A stretch of 64,000 nucleotides of DNA, from the NCBI GenBank assembly GCA_018398585.1, contig JAGTTD010000020.1, positions 23,718,350 to 23,782,349 of the forward strand, in the 5' to 3' direction. Origin of the DNA: Simmondsia chinensis. Lineage: Eukaryota > Streptophyta > Magnoliopsida > Caryophyllales > Simmondsiaceae. The notes under the pieces are model-generated. The model saw only the letters and a program-made list of their open reading frames with translations, made no database searches and was not told where the DNA came from. Below are positions 42,139 through 55,400 of the stretch, piece after piece. Every line of letters starts with the position of its first letter. Within the stretch, counting starts at the first letter, position 1. Made by a program: the position numbers and the translations under genes.

Positions 42139-42628
42139 CATATGTAGGAGAGAGAGAATTGCCTTGCACGAGGCAGGCCGGTAGTTCGGGTCTATTTCGG
42201 ATCGGGTCAGGCTCGGGTTGGGTTATCCTTGGGACCGGTCAACATTAGGTTGGGTTAGATTTCAAGTTGATTCATTATGTTATTTTGATAATATATTTAT
42301 TCGACTATAAAAATTATAACTAAAACTACAAAATAAATGACTATAGTTAGCCTATTATTTAGATTGTATGATAAGTTGGGTTTCTATTTGGGTCAACTTG
42401 GGTTATACGATAGATTTGGTTCAGGTCTCGGGTTAAACTTGGGTCTGGTCAAATCATTTCGGGTTTCAGGTTCGTTTGCAAGACTGGATTGATCGTATCT
42501 TATCAATATATAAGTCTAGTCAAAATCCTACAGTAAAGTCATAAAAAAGGCATCAATATATAAGCCTGATGAATTACTTCATCTCTCCATCTAATGACAA
42601 ATGGTTTTACAATAAAATTAACTTTCAC
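42139..42628. other. AACT upstream region, no gene
   Basis: Contains repeated GGTTNGGNTCNGGT and GGGTT words (about 42200-42480), typical of a degenerate dispersed repeat. No coding signal. Confidence 0.4.
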
Positions 42629-42629
42629 T

Positions 42630-42832
42630 ATCTCATTAGAACTCTGAAGTTAAGTGTGCTTGGGCGAGAGTAGTACTAGGATGGATGACCTCCTAGGAAA
42701 TCCTCACCCTCAGGTTGGGGGCACTGGGAAACAGCCTCTCTTCAAGTTAACACCCTTAAGGGGGAAGGCTACGTACATCCGCCCCCAAGACCCTGTGCAA
42801 GCGAGAGCCCTTGAGACACTGGGTATGTTCCT
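42630..42832 (+). mobile_element. 5S-rRNA-headed SINE, copy D (5'-truncated head)
   Basis: Starts at TCATTAGAACTCTGAAG, so the first 30 or so bases of the head are missing. It keeps GTGCTTGGGCGAGAGTAG and GATGGATGACCTCC and ends CACTGGGTATGTTCC. Confidence 0.8.
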
Positions 42833-43089
42833 TTCCTTTGACATAAATAACCCTAAATTTTACTATACATAAAGGGTCCCATTTAAAACGTTTACTTTGA
42901 ACCTCAAAAATATCAAAACCGGCTCTGCTCAACACATCTGGTTATGTGAACATGGTGATCTCAACATGAATTTTTGTTTGTAGTAATCTTTGACGTGATA
43001 TTTGGAACATCCATAACTTGCGAAAGCAAAATCTACTTAGATATGATTTAAAATCTAGAGTTTACAATCTTTAAGACCTCTTCTGCATA

Positions 43090-43695
43090 TTTGAGTTGAC
43101 CCGAGCCCAAGCTCATCAAGCTCGAAGCTCTACCTATTTTATATTTAGCTCAGGTCGGACTTGATTTGAAGCTCACCAAGCTCGAAAACTTCAAGCTTGA
43201 GCCTGCTTGTCAAAGGCTCAGCTCGATTGAGCTTGAACCCGGTTCAATGAGCTCCAAACTAAATGTTCAATTTTTCAGCTTCATCCGAACTCAATCAAGC
43301 TCGTCTCATCTCGGGCTCGGCTTATTTAGGCTCAAATTAGCTTGATTTGACATATTTAAGCTAATAAATTATATTAAAATAATGCTCGTTTAAGCTCACG
43401 AGCCCACGAGCTCGAGCTTCGTTAGGCTCAGGCTCGGCTCCACCTGAGCTTAGAATTAAAAACTAAATGTTCAATTTTTCAGCTCATCCAAACTCAATCA
43501 AGCTCATCTCATCTCGGGCTTGGCTTATTTAGGCTCAAATTGGCTCGATTTGACACATTCAAGCTAATAAACTATATTAAGATAATGTTCATTTAGGCTC
43601 ATAAGCCTACGAGCTCGAGCTTCGTTAGGCTCGGGCTCTGCTTGGCTCCACGTGAGCTCAGAATAAGCTTTTCGAGCTTTATGATGAGCCAGTTC
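43090..43695. mobile_element. GAGCTCG-rich TIR element with internal duplication
   Basis: The block from AACTAAATGTTCAATTTTTC to CTCGAGCTTCGTTAGGCTC occurs twice (about 43256-43436 and 43459-43635), so the element is enlarged to about 600 bp. Confidence 0.6.
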
Positions 43696-43841
43696 CACTC
43701 ACTTACATGCCTATTTAAACCCCAAAAATCACAAACCAGTCTAAGATATTCAAAACAACCATTTCAATTTGAACGTCAGGGAATCTTGCAGCAAATCTTG
43801 TGGGTTTTTGGTAAGAGATTCCTACAGCTTTTAATTCTAAT

Positions 43842-44509
43842 AATTTTATTTCAATTTTTTAACAATTTAAAACTGTAAAAAAGTTATAATTGACTGTAAA
43901 AGTTGTGTTTGGTTGACAATAGATCTTTTCACGTCTTTTTCATAGCTTAAATAAGATAAAAAGTAACATATCCAGTGTTTCAAGAGTTCCCGCCTAAGCA
44001 GGGTCTGAGGAGACGGACGTACGCAGCCTTCCCTCTTCAGGGTATTACCCCTGAAGAAAGGCTATTTCCGAGTGCCCCCAACCTGAGGATGAGGACTTCC
44101 CAGGAGGTCATCCATCCTGGTATTGCTCTCGCCCAAGAGCGCTTAACTTCGGAGTTCTAATAGGATCCGATGACGAATTTTATTTCAATTTTTTAACAAT
44201 TTAAAACTGTAAAAAAGTTATAATTGACTGTAAAAGTTGTGTTTGGTTGACAATAGATCTTTTCACGTCTTTTTCATAGCTTAAATAAGATAAAAAGTAA
44301 CATATCTAGTGTTTCAAGAGTTCCCGCCTAAGCAGGGTCTGAGGGGACGGACGTACGCAGCCTTCCCTCTTCAGGGTATTACCCCTAAAGAGAGGCTGTT
44401 TCCGAGTGCCCCCAACCTGAGGATGAGGACTTCCCAGGAGGTCATCCATCCTGGTATTGCTCTCGCCCAAGAGCGCTTAACTTCGGAGTTCTAATAGGAT
44501 CCGATGACG
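43842..44509. repeat. 334-bp direct tandem duplication carrying a SINE
   Basis: 43842-44175 and 44176-44509 are nearly identical. Each holds TTAAAACTGTAAAAAAG, a GACAATAGATCTTTTCACG stretch and a reversed 5S-SINE. The join cuts the SINE head of the first copy at GATGACG. Confidence 0.85.
43963..44175 (-). mobile_element. 5S-rRNA-headed SINE, copy E (head cut by duplication)
   Basis: Reverse orientation, tail first (CCAGTGTTTCAAGAGTTCCC), ending within the head at GGATCCGATGACG where the tandem copy begins. Confidence 0.8.
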
Positions 44510-44526
44510 GTGTGTTGGTACCCTCT
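44297..44526 (-). mobile_element. 5S-rRNA-headed SINE, copy F
   Basis: Complete head (ends TGACGGTGTGTTGGTACCCTC). Duplications AGCTTAAATAAGATAA at 44278-44293 and 44540-44555 mark its insertion. Confidence 0.85.
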
Positions 44527-44649
44527 TCGGTTATTTGACAGCTTAAATAAGATAATTCTGCATAATATATATAAAACATAAAACAAAGTTACAAAATATT
44601 GTTAACTCGGACACCTCAACTGTCAAAACAGGCCTCACCGATCAAACTT

Positions 44650-44832
44650 ACTGTAGGGCCTATTTGGCAAAGCTGCAAAAACTAAAAAGCCTAATTTTTG
44701 TCTGATAAAATTTTAGTTTTTGTTTTTGTTTATATTTAAAAAATATTTTTCTTTTTAGGCCAAACGTCATCAAATTCTTCAAAAAATTGTTTTTTTTTTT
44801 TCTGGAAAAGAAAATAGCCAAACAGGCCTTAA
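44650..44832. mobile_element. MITE family 9 (hAT-like), complete copy
   Basis: GGGCCTATTTGGCAAAGC left and ATAGCCAAACAGGCC right. Confidence 0.6.
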
Positions 44833-44859
44833 ACCGCTAAAATCTCTAGACCATGGTTC

Positions 44860-45545
44860 TTAAAATCCCTGTTCAAATCTTAAAATATTACGATTCTACA
44901 ATTTCACAATTGTCAACTGATCTGAATCTTAAGTAGAATTTTAATTTTGTAAAATCTTACGACTCTACAATTCCACAATTGTCGACCGATCTAAATCTTA
45001 AGTAGAATTTTAATTTTGTAAAATCTTACGATTCATTGATATTACATGAAACTAATGGATAGAATCATAATACGATTTTAAGATTTTATCGATCCGACCT
45101 CGATTCTCCCAACTTATACAAACAAAAAGTTAAAATGTAAAAAAATCGAGCATATATTATAAACAAACTAACTTTATTAGCTCAAAGTAAAAAAAAGTTT
45201 ACTAAATGTTATATACTTTCAAGAAATTTAACTTTAGTTTTATATTTTAACCTTAATATAAAGTTCGATTAGCAGTATCTTAAAAACTCTCATGAATATT
45301 ATAACATAAAATGACACATATATGTTACATTAAAATACTTTGATCATATTTGATTATATTTCTTATATATACCCATATAAGTAAAGGTTTTATTAATAAT
45401 TTTTTAAATTATATAACTGATATTAATACGAAAAATAATTATACTATACATTGAGTAGAATCTTACAATTTTCGATTCAATTCTACGAATCCGATTCTAA
45501 AAACCCCTATCAATTCTAAGTAAAATCCCGATTTTAACAACCTTA
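44860..45545. mobile_element. MITE-like element with internal tandem unit, family 8
   Basis: GGTTCTTAAAATCCCTG left and CCCGATTTTAACAACC right are inverted. A unit of about 70 bp with CTACAATTYCACAATTGTC occurs twice near 44893-45035. Confidence 0.5.
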
Positions 45546-46220
45546 CTCTAGAACAGTATCAAAATGATACTTACAAATCGGGAAACAAAAGTACAAGTCT
45601 CTTTCTCACTTTTATTTCTATACTGAAAATCAAATCGAACCACATGGGAATGTTCCACTCCCACAAGAAATACAAGTATTTCTTTACGCAAGATCGAATT
45701 TTTTTCGATATCGTAAAAGTATACAACAATTAGACGAAAGAATGCACACAGTATTATACTGAAACTAGCCCGGTGTACGGGGGTCCTACTAATGTCTGAT
45801 ATGAGGAGAATGAGATGTACGTGGGTGAATCCCACTTTTATGGAGAAACTATTTTTGGAATACGTGTAGTACACTATGAACCCCTGTTAGTAAAATACAG
45901 TACGAAAATTTAATCAGTACATAAAAATTTCAGTTAATGATTTACGAAAAAAACATATAGGTACATTCATATCTATTATAATACTATCAATTCAATTTTC
46001 GTTTCATAGCGTTGGCCACAATATCGATAGCGAGAAACATAACACATAGTAAAAGATAGTGGGGAGTTGAAGTGACAAATTTAGATAAATTCGCATTATA
46101 GATACTTAATTTAGATTAAGTATTAATTATTTTCAATTAATATGTAGTTTCTAAACGAGAAAAATACGGATATGTGTTGTAAGACATACATTATACAAAT
46201 AAAATAAAAAAAACACACAC
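45546..46220. other. Intergenic, no gene seen
   Basis: AT-rich. CTAGCCCGGTGTACGGGGGT and GGGTGAATCCCACTTTTATG near 45770-45840 look like a degraded LTR or element end, but I find no partner copy. Confidence 0.35.
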
Positions 46221-46221
46221 A

Positions 46222-46365
46222 AACAAAACAACTACTCAGTGACTCAAAGAGGCTCTCGCCAAGGCAGGATCTAGGAGGGTAAGACGTACGTAGCCTTACC
46301 CTTACAGAGTGCTACCCTGTAGAGAGACTGTTTCTGAAGGGTCCCTAACCCTAAAAAGAACCATA
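46222..46365 (-). mobile_element. RTE LINE tail just downstream of the ABC1K stop
   Basis: CAACTACTCAGTGACTCAAAG to AGGGTCCCTAACC in reverse orientation; poorly preserved, 56 bp past the stop codon and possibly inside the 3' UTR. Confidence 0.55.
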
Positions 46366-46420
46366 TTCCGAAGAAAACACATATTTTACCGTATTATTAA
46401 AAGGACAGAATACCTGAAAA

Positions 46421-49400
46421 TCATATCATGGTTTCAAATTTGTCAAGTTTCTTCACTCTTTGCATGGACCTAATGAATAAGGTCAAGAAAACACCTACAA
46501 CAAAGAGTAGGATCGACGATTCGTCAAGAAATTATCTTAAAAGTTTAAATTGTTATGTGAATGATGCGATTGCGGGAGTAAATGAGCTGAGTCCGGCTTT
46601 TCATAGAGCTTCAAAAGCTCAGCTCATTTCAAGCTCGAGTCGAGCCAAACCAAGCCCACTTAACTAGCCGAACCTCAGCCTGAGCCTAGTAAAGCTTGAG
46701 CTCATGTGCTCGCAAACCTAAACGAGCCTAAATGAGTTTATCTTAATACAATTTAGGAGCCTATATTAAGCTAATCAGGCCAAATTCAAGTCAGAATGAG
46801 CCGAGCTTGAACTTAAATAATCCCAAATGAGTCCAAATCGAGCATAAATGAGCCAAAATAATTGAGTTTTCTCGTCTTGCAGCAAGCTTGGCGCAATACA
46901 TGTTCGAATGGGCTCAATTAGGCAAAGAACCAGAGTTAAGCAAACTCGAGCCGAGTATCGAACACGCTAATATCTCATCAACCCGCATTCAAACAAAGAT
47001 TCAAAAAACGATAGAAATCTTAGCCTGAACTCAAGCTTGACAAGCATTACAAAGCTCAAGTTCGACTAAGGGGATACTCAACTCAACTCAACTCGTTTAA
47101 CCCCTATCCAGTAAGCAACAAATGATCTTATACTGTAACAATATTGCCCGACTCAACACAAAAACGATACCTGCCCCGACGAAGGAACCGTTGGCGACGA
47201 ATTGATTGCCTTGAGTAGTAAAAGCGACACCCAAATTCAAAAGGGTACCACCCAACACAGTATACATAGTTGCCATTTGCAGTATTGTTGCCTTCCTTGC
47301 TGCTCTCTCTGACTGCAAATCCGCAATGACAATATAGAACTTAGTAGAAAATTAGTTTCATGACGATAAAATTCGTTATTCAGGCTCCGTTTGTTTTGAC
47401 AGAAAGTACTTTCCGTCTCAATTCTATTGTTTCTTTATAGCATCAATAACCACAGATATGGAAAATGGTTTCCTCCATTGTACGCAAATTGACGTTTGCT
47501 CAAGGAAAGGAGAAAGCATTTTCCTTCGAGAAAAAACATTTTACATAGGAATCTCACACCACGTCTCACTTCAACCTCAATTCTATTGTTTCTTTACCTA
47601 ACTTCACAGCAAACATTCCCAGTGCCCCAAGGGTTCCCGCCTAAACAAGGTCTGGGGGGCGGACGTAAGCCTTCCCCCTTCAGGGTGCTACCCTGAAGGG
47701 AGGCTGTTTCCGATAACCCGCAACCTGAGGGGTGCAACATGAGGACTTCCTAGGAGATCACCCATCTTGGTACTACTCTCGCCCAAGCACGCTTAACTTT
47801 GGAGTTCTAATGGGATCTGGTGCTTGCGTGTTGGTACCCTCTTAGGTTTCACAGCAACAACCACAAATATAGAAAATGTTTTTCTCCACTGAAGGGAAAT
47901 TGACTACTCCAAACTAAAGTAAAAAACATTTTCCTCCGAGAAGTCGGAGAGTGTCTTTGATGAAGTTGGGAGTTTGAAGGGTTACATTGATTTTGACCAA
48001 TAGTTCCAGGGGAATCTTTAATGAAATTAAAAGTTGGGGGAGATACTTTGATTTTGACCAGTAATGAGGTGTCTTCATGGTATTTATTCTTAAAATAATT
48101 CAAATGATTGTTTGAATCGAGTTACCCTTGAGATTAGTACGTGCTTGAAACACGAATCGCATTCATGAGCATGAAACGCCGACCTTTTAGGAGTTTTCTG
48201 CAACTATATTATGAAAGAATGTACCTCGAGAACACGGACTCGTAGTTTCAAATCACCAGATTCAAGTTGCTTCACGAACTGCTCGATCCGCTGAACTTGG
48301 TAGGGCATGGATATGGTGTAATCTCTTGCCTGCATATGCATGAACTCGACAAGATTAGCCATTATGTATTTGACCCAAGCATATTGACTCAAGCTCGCTA
48401 CCAACTCCATCAAGCCATTATCAAACCATTTTCAAGCTCATACTGACTATTAACTAGGCCCAATAGAGCCTTTATCGAGCCCTTATCAAACGGTTCGCAA
48501 ATGTCAAAAAGTTGTGCACCCCCTGGTTTGAACTCAGCTCATTCGGCATATCGAGCCTGCTTAAACTTGGTTCGATAAACTATCAAGCATCCAATCGCAC
48601 ATGAATGAGTCGTGATCAATTTTGAACAGTCATTGCATTACATAACGACCTCTATTTGATTCTAGGAACTGTGAAAGACAGAGGACGAGATTGCGAGCAA
48701 GATATACTTACATCGTTAACTTGCTTCCGAATCTCCTGCACAAGCTGCGCGCCTGAACGTCGCTTTTGTTTCAAATCAAGAAGCTCCTGTAGACCGATAT
48801 GAATGAGTTCGCATTTCAGAGCAAAAATGTGAAATTTCACTAGACCATAGGCCCGACCCACAGAGTTGGAATATATGAGGTCTACGTATGAGCTCAAGTG
48901 GGCTTTATCCTAAAACCAATTGACATTCGACGGAACAGCCCACTAAACCTATATGTTGATATCTTCTTTCTCACAACTGTGATGTAAGATTTCTTACTAA
49001 ACTCATATGTGAAATCCTTAATAAAATAAGAGATCTACACTGTTAGTCCATGTACTTTGCTTATTGAGTTAATTTAGTCTTTAAACTTTTTATTGCGTCG
49101 CTTTCGTCCTGTACAATTGAAATTATTCCAATTCAGTCCAAGGTTGAAATTAACATTCATTTATATGATTGTACATGTTCTCCACGTCAAGGCGGCATGA
49201 GTCGACATTTACGTAGGGGGAATATGTCTTGCACGCTTAAGTAATGTTACGATTTCATTTCAAAATTAACGTTTAATTTTCAAGATTGGAAATGATTGGA
49301 ACAATTTCAATTGTAAATAGACTAAAGATACAATTAAAAGTTCAGGAACTAAATCGACACGGTAAGCAAAGTATAATGGCGTAAATAACCCAAAAAATAA

Positions 49401-52400
49401 ATGTCATGTGTTGATTAAAACGTACTTGTGCGTAAGGAGCGGCAACCTTTATGAAGGAAAATTCCGGGTCAAGCGTATAGCCGACACCTACAAATGAGAA
49501 ACAAAAACATCGAGATGATATATAACCATGAAATCAATCGCGGATAGCACATAATAGGTCGCTGCCGGCGAACCCGGTGTTACGGTACTAGGACCATGTG
49601 CCCCCGGTGATTTTGAAAAACTTTTGAAGGATAATACTAATTTTTACCATTTGTCTTAGTAAAAAATAAGATAGCGAATAAAATTCTAATTTCGAGTGGT
49701 ACAGTTAGTTAACAAGTTATTAGATAACGTATTGTAGAATACAGGACTAGTTAAGATCCAAACAGTGCAAGTAGTCACTTAAGCCATTCAATTTGTTAAG
49801 AGCCCCCTTTGAAAATTTACGATATTATTAGTTTACTTTGCCACATTACTATTCATAAGTGGAGAAATAACCTATGTATAATATATTATGGACGTTTTTT
49901 TTTTTTCGATAATACATTATAGAAGTATATGTACATATGCAATACAAAGAATTCACATATTAGCTGATATACTAATATAAAGTGCATTAGTTAAGATGTT
50001 GTAAGTTGACTTGGACACCTCCGTTATCAAAAAAAGAACCATCAATCAAAACTTGCTTTAGGCTCCTAAAATTTCGGGACTAGCCTAGCGTTGTACAATC
50101 AAGTTGAGTTGAATTCACGATTGTTGTGTCATATAAGCTGGGTATCATAACTATTACCTAATCGGTTGCAGCAATCGCGATAGGTTTTTTCTAGAGAAAT
50201 CGATCACTTTACGCCTTATATATGCAAAAATTTCGAATGAACAACTCTTCGGTTAAACATTGTAATATCTATTGATGGCTTTTAATATGTAAATACATTT
50301 ATAAACACGTCCTAATATATAAACATAGTAAATATCTATAAAGGCCATTACAATAGTACTGCTGTGTAATGACCAATGACATAATGACCGGGTAAAAACT
50401 CGTTAAATAAAGACGTTTAGTTGATTCTACAGGCAATAGAAACTAACCTTCGAGAGTCGAAAACGCCCTTAACACAAAGGTAAAGGTTGATGGAAATCGA
50501 AATGGTTGATCTTGTGCTATTGCAAAGAGATCCTAGAAAATTACGGAGAAAATAGATTAGTGCAAGAGGGCTCCCACAAAAGTACGATCAAAGGGTAAGA
50601 TATATCATATTAGAGTGTATCAAACCGTTTCTGGGTCTTCACCCATCAATTTAAGGTTTTAGGATACGTGGTTCGTTGACATGTTCGCAAAGCCTTGTTG
50701 ATTAAGAGGCCACATGTCTCAATCCTAATAGCTCGAACTCTCAATATTATATAATTATAGCATAAGACATCAGGTGAGCACGTGCACTATCCATAATTCA
50801 AAACCAATGAGTATTCAGGTGAAGAGGCATATTAGAGTATATAAAATCCATCTCGACCCTTTACCCATCAATTGAGCTCAAATCTTGCTCTACGAGCTTG
50901 AAGCTAAGCTATCCTTGTTAAGAATCAATCAGATTTGAGCTCGGCCTATTCAGGCCCAAACTTGGCTCGAATAAGCACACCTTGGCTCACTTAGGCTCAT
51001 GAACTGGCCAAGCTTGAGCCTTCCACAATCAAGTTTGGCTCTAAACTAGCCAGCTTAGATTGAACTTGAATAGGTTGAGCTTTTTACGCTAAATAATGAA
51101 TCAACTCTTGAGTACTTGCGAGCCAATTCAATTAATTTGCACCCTTAGTTGTCGGAATTACAAAGTCACAGACTTGTGCCAAAGTAATGATATATGTGAC
51201 CCCTTCTACGGAAGTAATATATACGAGGTCTACTAGTCTTATATGTTGATTTCTTCTATTTCAAAAGTCTAATGTGGATTTCTCACTAAACTCAAATATG
51301 AAGTTCTTATATACCTCCCCGATAGCGGCCAAAGTTTGTTGCTGATCGGGAGTCTGACCTAACAAATTGTCCAAGAAGAACTGCACTGATCTCCTCACCT
51401 GTAAACGATATATCAAAATAAATTTAGATGGTACAATATAAAACCATTCTTAAGCATTCACCTTATAGCTCATACTTTTGGAATAGCTAGTTCCTATATT
51501 GTCAAAGCCTTGTTGATTGAGAGGTTACGAACTTGAATCCCGACAACCTCTACTATTGATATTAATATAATTTCAGTACAAGGTATGAGGTTAGTCTATG
51601 CATTCTTCACACTTCAAACGCAACAGGAATTTGCGTGAAGGGACTTATTAGAGTATAAAATCATTCTTAGATCTTTGCCTAATAGATTAAGCTTTTCGAA
51701 TAGTTAGTTCCTTGGTAAATGTACTCGACAAAGACATACAGATCATGGCATAATGATCGAGTTAATTATTTCATGTGGCTGATTTGATGCATGCCACTTG
51801 CGGATGTCTACGAGCCCAGCTCAGCCCAAGCTTGTTAGGCTCAAGGCTCAGCTCGTCTGCATTTAACGCATCTCTAGCTGAGCTCAAAACTCGCTTGATG
51901 GAAACTTCAAGTTAGAGCTTAGCTCGCTTGTATCGAACCCAACTCGATGAGTTCCAAACTAAGCTTTCCTTATTTAGGCACATTTAAGCTTGATCCAGCC
52001 TCGTTTGGATTCGGTTAGGCTCGAGCTTGGTCCATTTAGGCTCAAATCAATTTGAGTAGCAAATTCTCTTTATTCCTGCGTTCATACATATTTCATACAT
52101 TCCATATATATAGATAGGCTCGATTGGACATATATAAACTAATAAATTATACTAAAATGTGTGCCATACCGCCGACAAATCGCCTGTAGGCTGAAGGGCT
52201 CCAAGATCAATTAGGCTTTGAACTACCTGTACATCATATGATATCCAGAATCAGCCACTTAAAATGATGATTTTTTTTTTTTTTTTTTTACTAAGTTTAG
52301 TAAATATCAAAAATAAAAAATCAAAAACAAGAAAACATCGTTTTTGGTCTAAGGATATCAATCTTTTAAGTTTTTAGTATAAGTTGGGTATTTATAAGCA

Positions 52401-55400
52401 TATAGCCGGGGCTTTAATCTACTGATAAAATACTATCAAGGTTGCGGCCCTATGACAGACTTTCTAGTGTTCAGATCCCTTTAACACACTTACTATGAAG
52501 AAAAGGTATTCGTTTATTTACAAAAAAGATCCACATACTTCGTCTGGTGTGTCAATTTAGTTCTTTTTAATTGTGTCAATTTAGACATATAGTGAACGTG
52601 AAAGTTAATGACGTAATCTATAACTGCCCAATCATGTTAGATACGAATGACTTAATACAAATCTACTCATTGACCCAATTCGAATCCACCTTTGACCTAA
52701 CCATTAAAAGTTTCATTGCCAACCTAACAGCAAATTTACTCTACAATAAAACTGACACGATGTAAATTGTATGGACTAGATTGACACAATGAAAAGTACA
52801 AAGACTAAATTAACACAATGGATAACATACAGATAGCAGCAACATTAAGAGAGGTATGAAAGAAAAATCTTCTTGGTGTTGTTTCGTAAACCACATAGAA
52901 TAAATCAAGCGATCTCTCCCGCATGAAAGTTTGATCTCGCCCATCATGAAATGACTAAATTAATACAATAGACAAAATATAAAAAGCAGTAGCACTAAGA
53001 GAGAGACAGAGAGGTATAAAAGGAAATACCTTCTTAGCGTTCTTTCCATAAACAAAGTAGAATAAACTAAGCAACCTCTCCCGCGCAAAATTTTCAATTT
53101 CGCCCATCATTAAATGACTAAATTGACACGGTGGACAAAATACAGAAAACAACACTACTAAGAGATCGTATAAGATGAAATACCTTCATGGTGTTCTTTT
53201 CGTAAACGGCATAGAATAAATCAAGTAGTCTCTCCCGAGTGAAAGTTTTGATTTCGCCCATCATGCCGAAATCATAGTAAATGATTGCTTCGTCGTCATC
53301 AATGGCAAGATTTCCCGGGTGCGGATCCGCATGAAAGAACCCCGTTTTCAATATCTGCATCCACCACAAAATACACATGGATGCATTCGTATCTAAAACA
53401 ACTCGTTCTTTCAAAATACTAACAAAGTGGGTAGCGATAAAATTTTATCAATTCAACTTTCGTTTAATAGTATTAGCCGCAAGCGGTAACAAGAAATATA
53501 ACACATAGCAGGAAAACAGTAGGTACCTGAATCAAGTAAGCTTCAATAGCACGCGATGCAATCCGAGAACGATTATATCCCCGTGTGTCCAGTTTATCCA
53601 ATTGATTTATTTTTATGCCTATTTCGAGACACCACATGAATCGATCATCAAACGAGAAATATCAGCCTCAAAACTTATAGATTACAGTCAAGGAGCACGT
53701 AAGTTGGCCCAAACACTCAAACCTGGCAAAATCTAACATGACAGAAGGACAGTGATTTTGGATTGGAATTTTTGGAGCTACGTTAAATTTAGGTTGACAT
53801 GTATGGGTTTGGATTTGTTGCGAAAAATCAAACAAGAAAATAGCAAAAGCAAAAAATTGCACGAAAAGAATACCGAAATTGACATGGAAACTCTCTCTCG
53901 ACTAGAGGGAAGAAACCACGATCCAATTAAGCATCAAACTCTCTGTTTGAATTTTGGAATTACAATCTCTAGTTGAACCCAGATAACATGTAAGAAAATA
54001 ATGTCACCCATATAACTAAATGAGTAACCCACAGATTACCCGTTTATCAATTAGGTTAGGTAAGGGTTCATTATTCCTAACCCTTTTATAAATAGGTAGG
54101 ACTCGGGTTGATTCTTTTTCTAAGGCCCCTCAAATAACATAAACACGAATATAACACATTACGACACATTTTCCAGCACCACAAACACCCCAGTTAACCA
54201 ACAAAGCCAAACAAAAGTTATCAATACGCACCTGGAACGTACTCCAACGTCAACACTTTCTGGGCGGTGTAATCCCAATGTACTAACTACAGAGCAAATA
54301 AAGAGGTCAAAAGCATAACTAGTGTTAAAAGTATAAAACCATTCTCGGTCACCACCTAATAGCTACCTGTTTACTATTATTTTCTATTCACAGTTTTTGG
54401 TTTTTTAGAAACTAAAAACTAGTTTTTGTAAACGGTTTTTTTTTCATTTTCTAGAATTTGTTCCACATTTTTCCTAGTGTGGCAAAAAATCGATTTCAAA
54501 TTCTAGTTTTTGGTTTCTGAAATACCAAAAACTACAAATAAAAAACCATACCAAACAGACTCTTAGATTTTTGGAATAATTGGTTCCTTAACAACAGAAA
54601 CCGATAGGTTCAAATAAACGATGAGTGAGAGAAAGAGACATACAGGCACTCGAACCCATTTTACATTGCGGAAATCGCGACGAAATCTATCAGCATTTTT
54701 TCCTTCATTGATGTAATCAATTTCTTGGTACAAAATCCTGCAGCTCAAAAGAAATAGCAGAAAGCCCTCTCAGCTAGTTAGCGGTAGAATCAAATAAAGG
54801 TCATTACCTGGCTTGTTTGGTATCGTTTTCTATTTATAATTTTTAGTTTTTCAAAAACTAAAAACCGGGATTTTTTAATATAGTTTTTTTCTGATTTTGG
54901 TTCTCGGGCTTTCATTTAAACTAGGGGAAAAAATTGGCAATAAAAGGCCAAAAACCAAGAAAAATCGTTCCCAAAACATTTAAGTCTCTTTTGGTATCAG
55001 TTTTTAATTTCAGTACTTTTATTTTTGAGAAACTAAAATCAGGGTCTTAGGAATGAACTTTCCTTGTTTTTGATTTCTAGTTTTCAGTTTTTACCGAGCC
55101 TTTTTAAAACACAGACCAAAAATAAGGGGAAAAAAAAATAGAATCATTTCTAAAATCTTATACCTATGAAAAATGGAGGAAAAGAAAAGCGGGAGTTGTT
55201 GAGAAATTCACATGCGAGTATAGTTAAAATATCTCATATTAGAGTTGTTCGAGAGAAGAGATCAACATAAAAGCATAATGGACTACTCCACCTAATATCA
55301 ATCGGTTTTAGAATGGATCCTCAAATAGATTTATCTATGGACCTCATATATGCCAACTTCATGATTCGAGATTCGTTACTTACGTAGCACATTCTTCATA

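Noticed and set aside
43975..44494. Two near-identical 61-residue open frames
   Set aside because: They are the antisense reading of 5S-SINEs E and F and exist twice only because of the 334-bp duplication.
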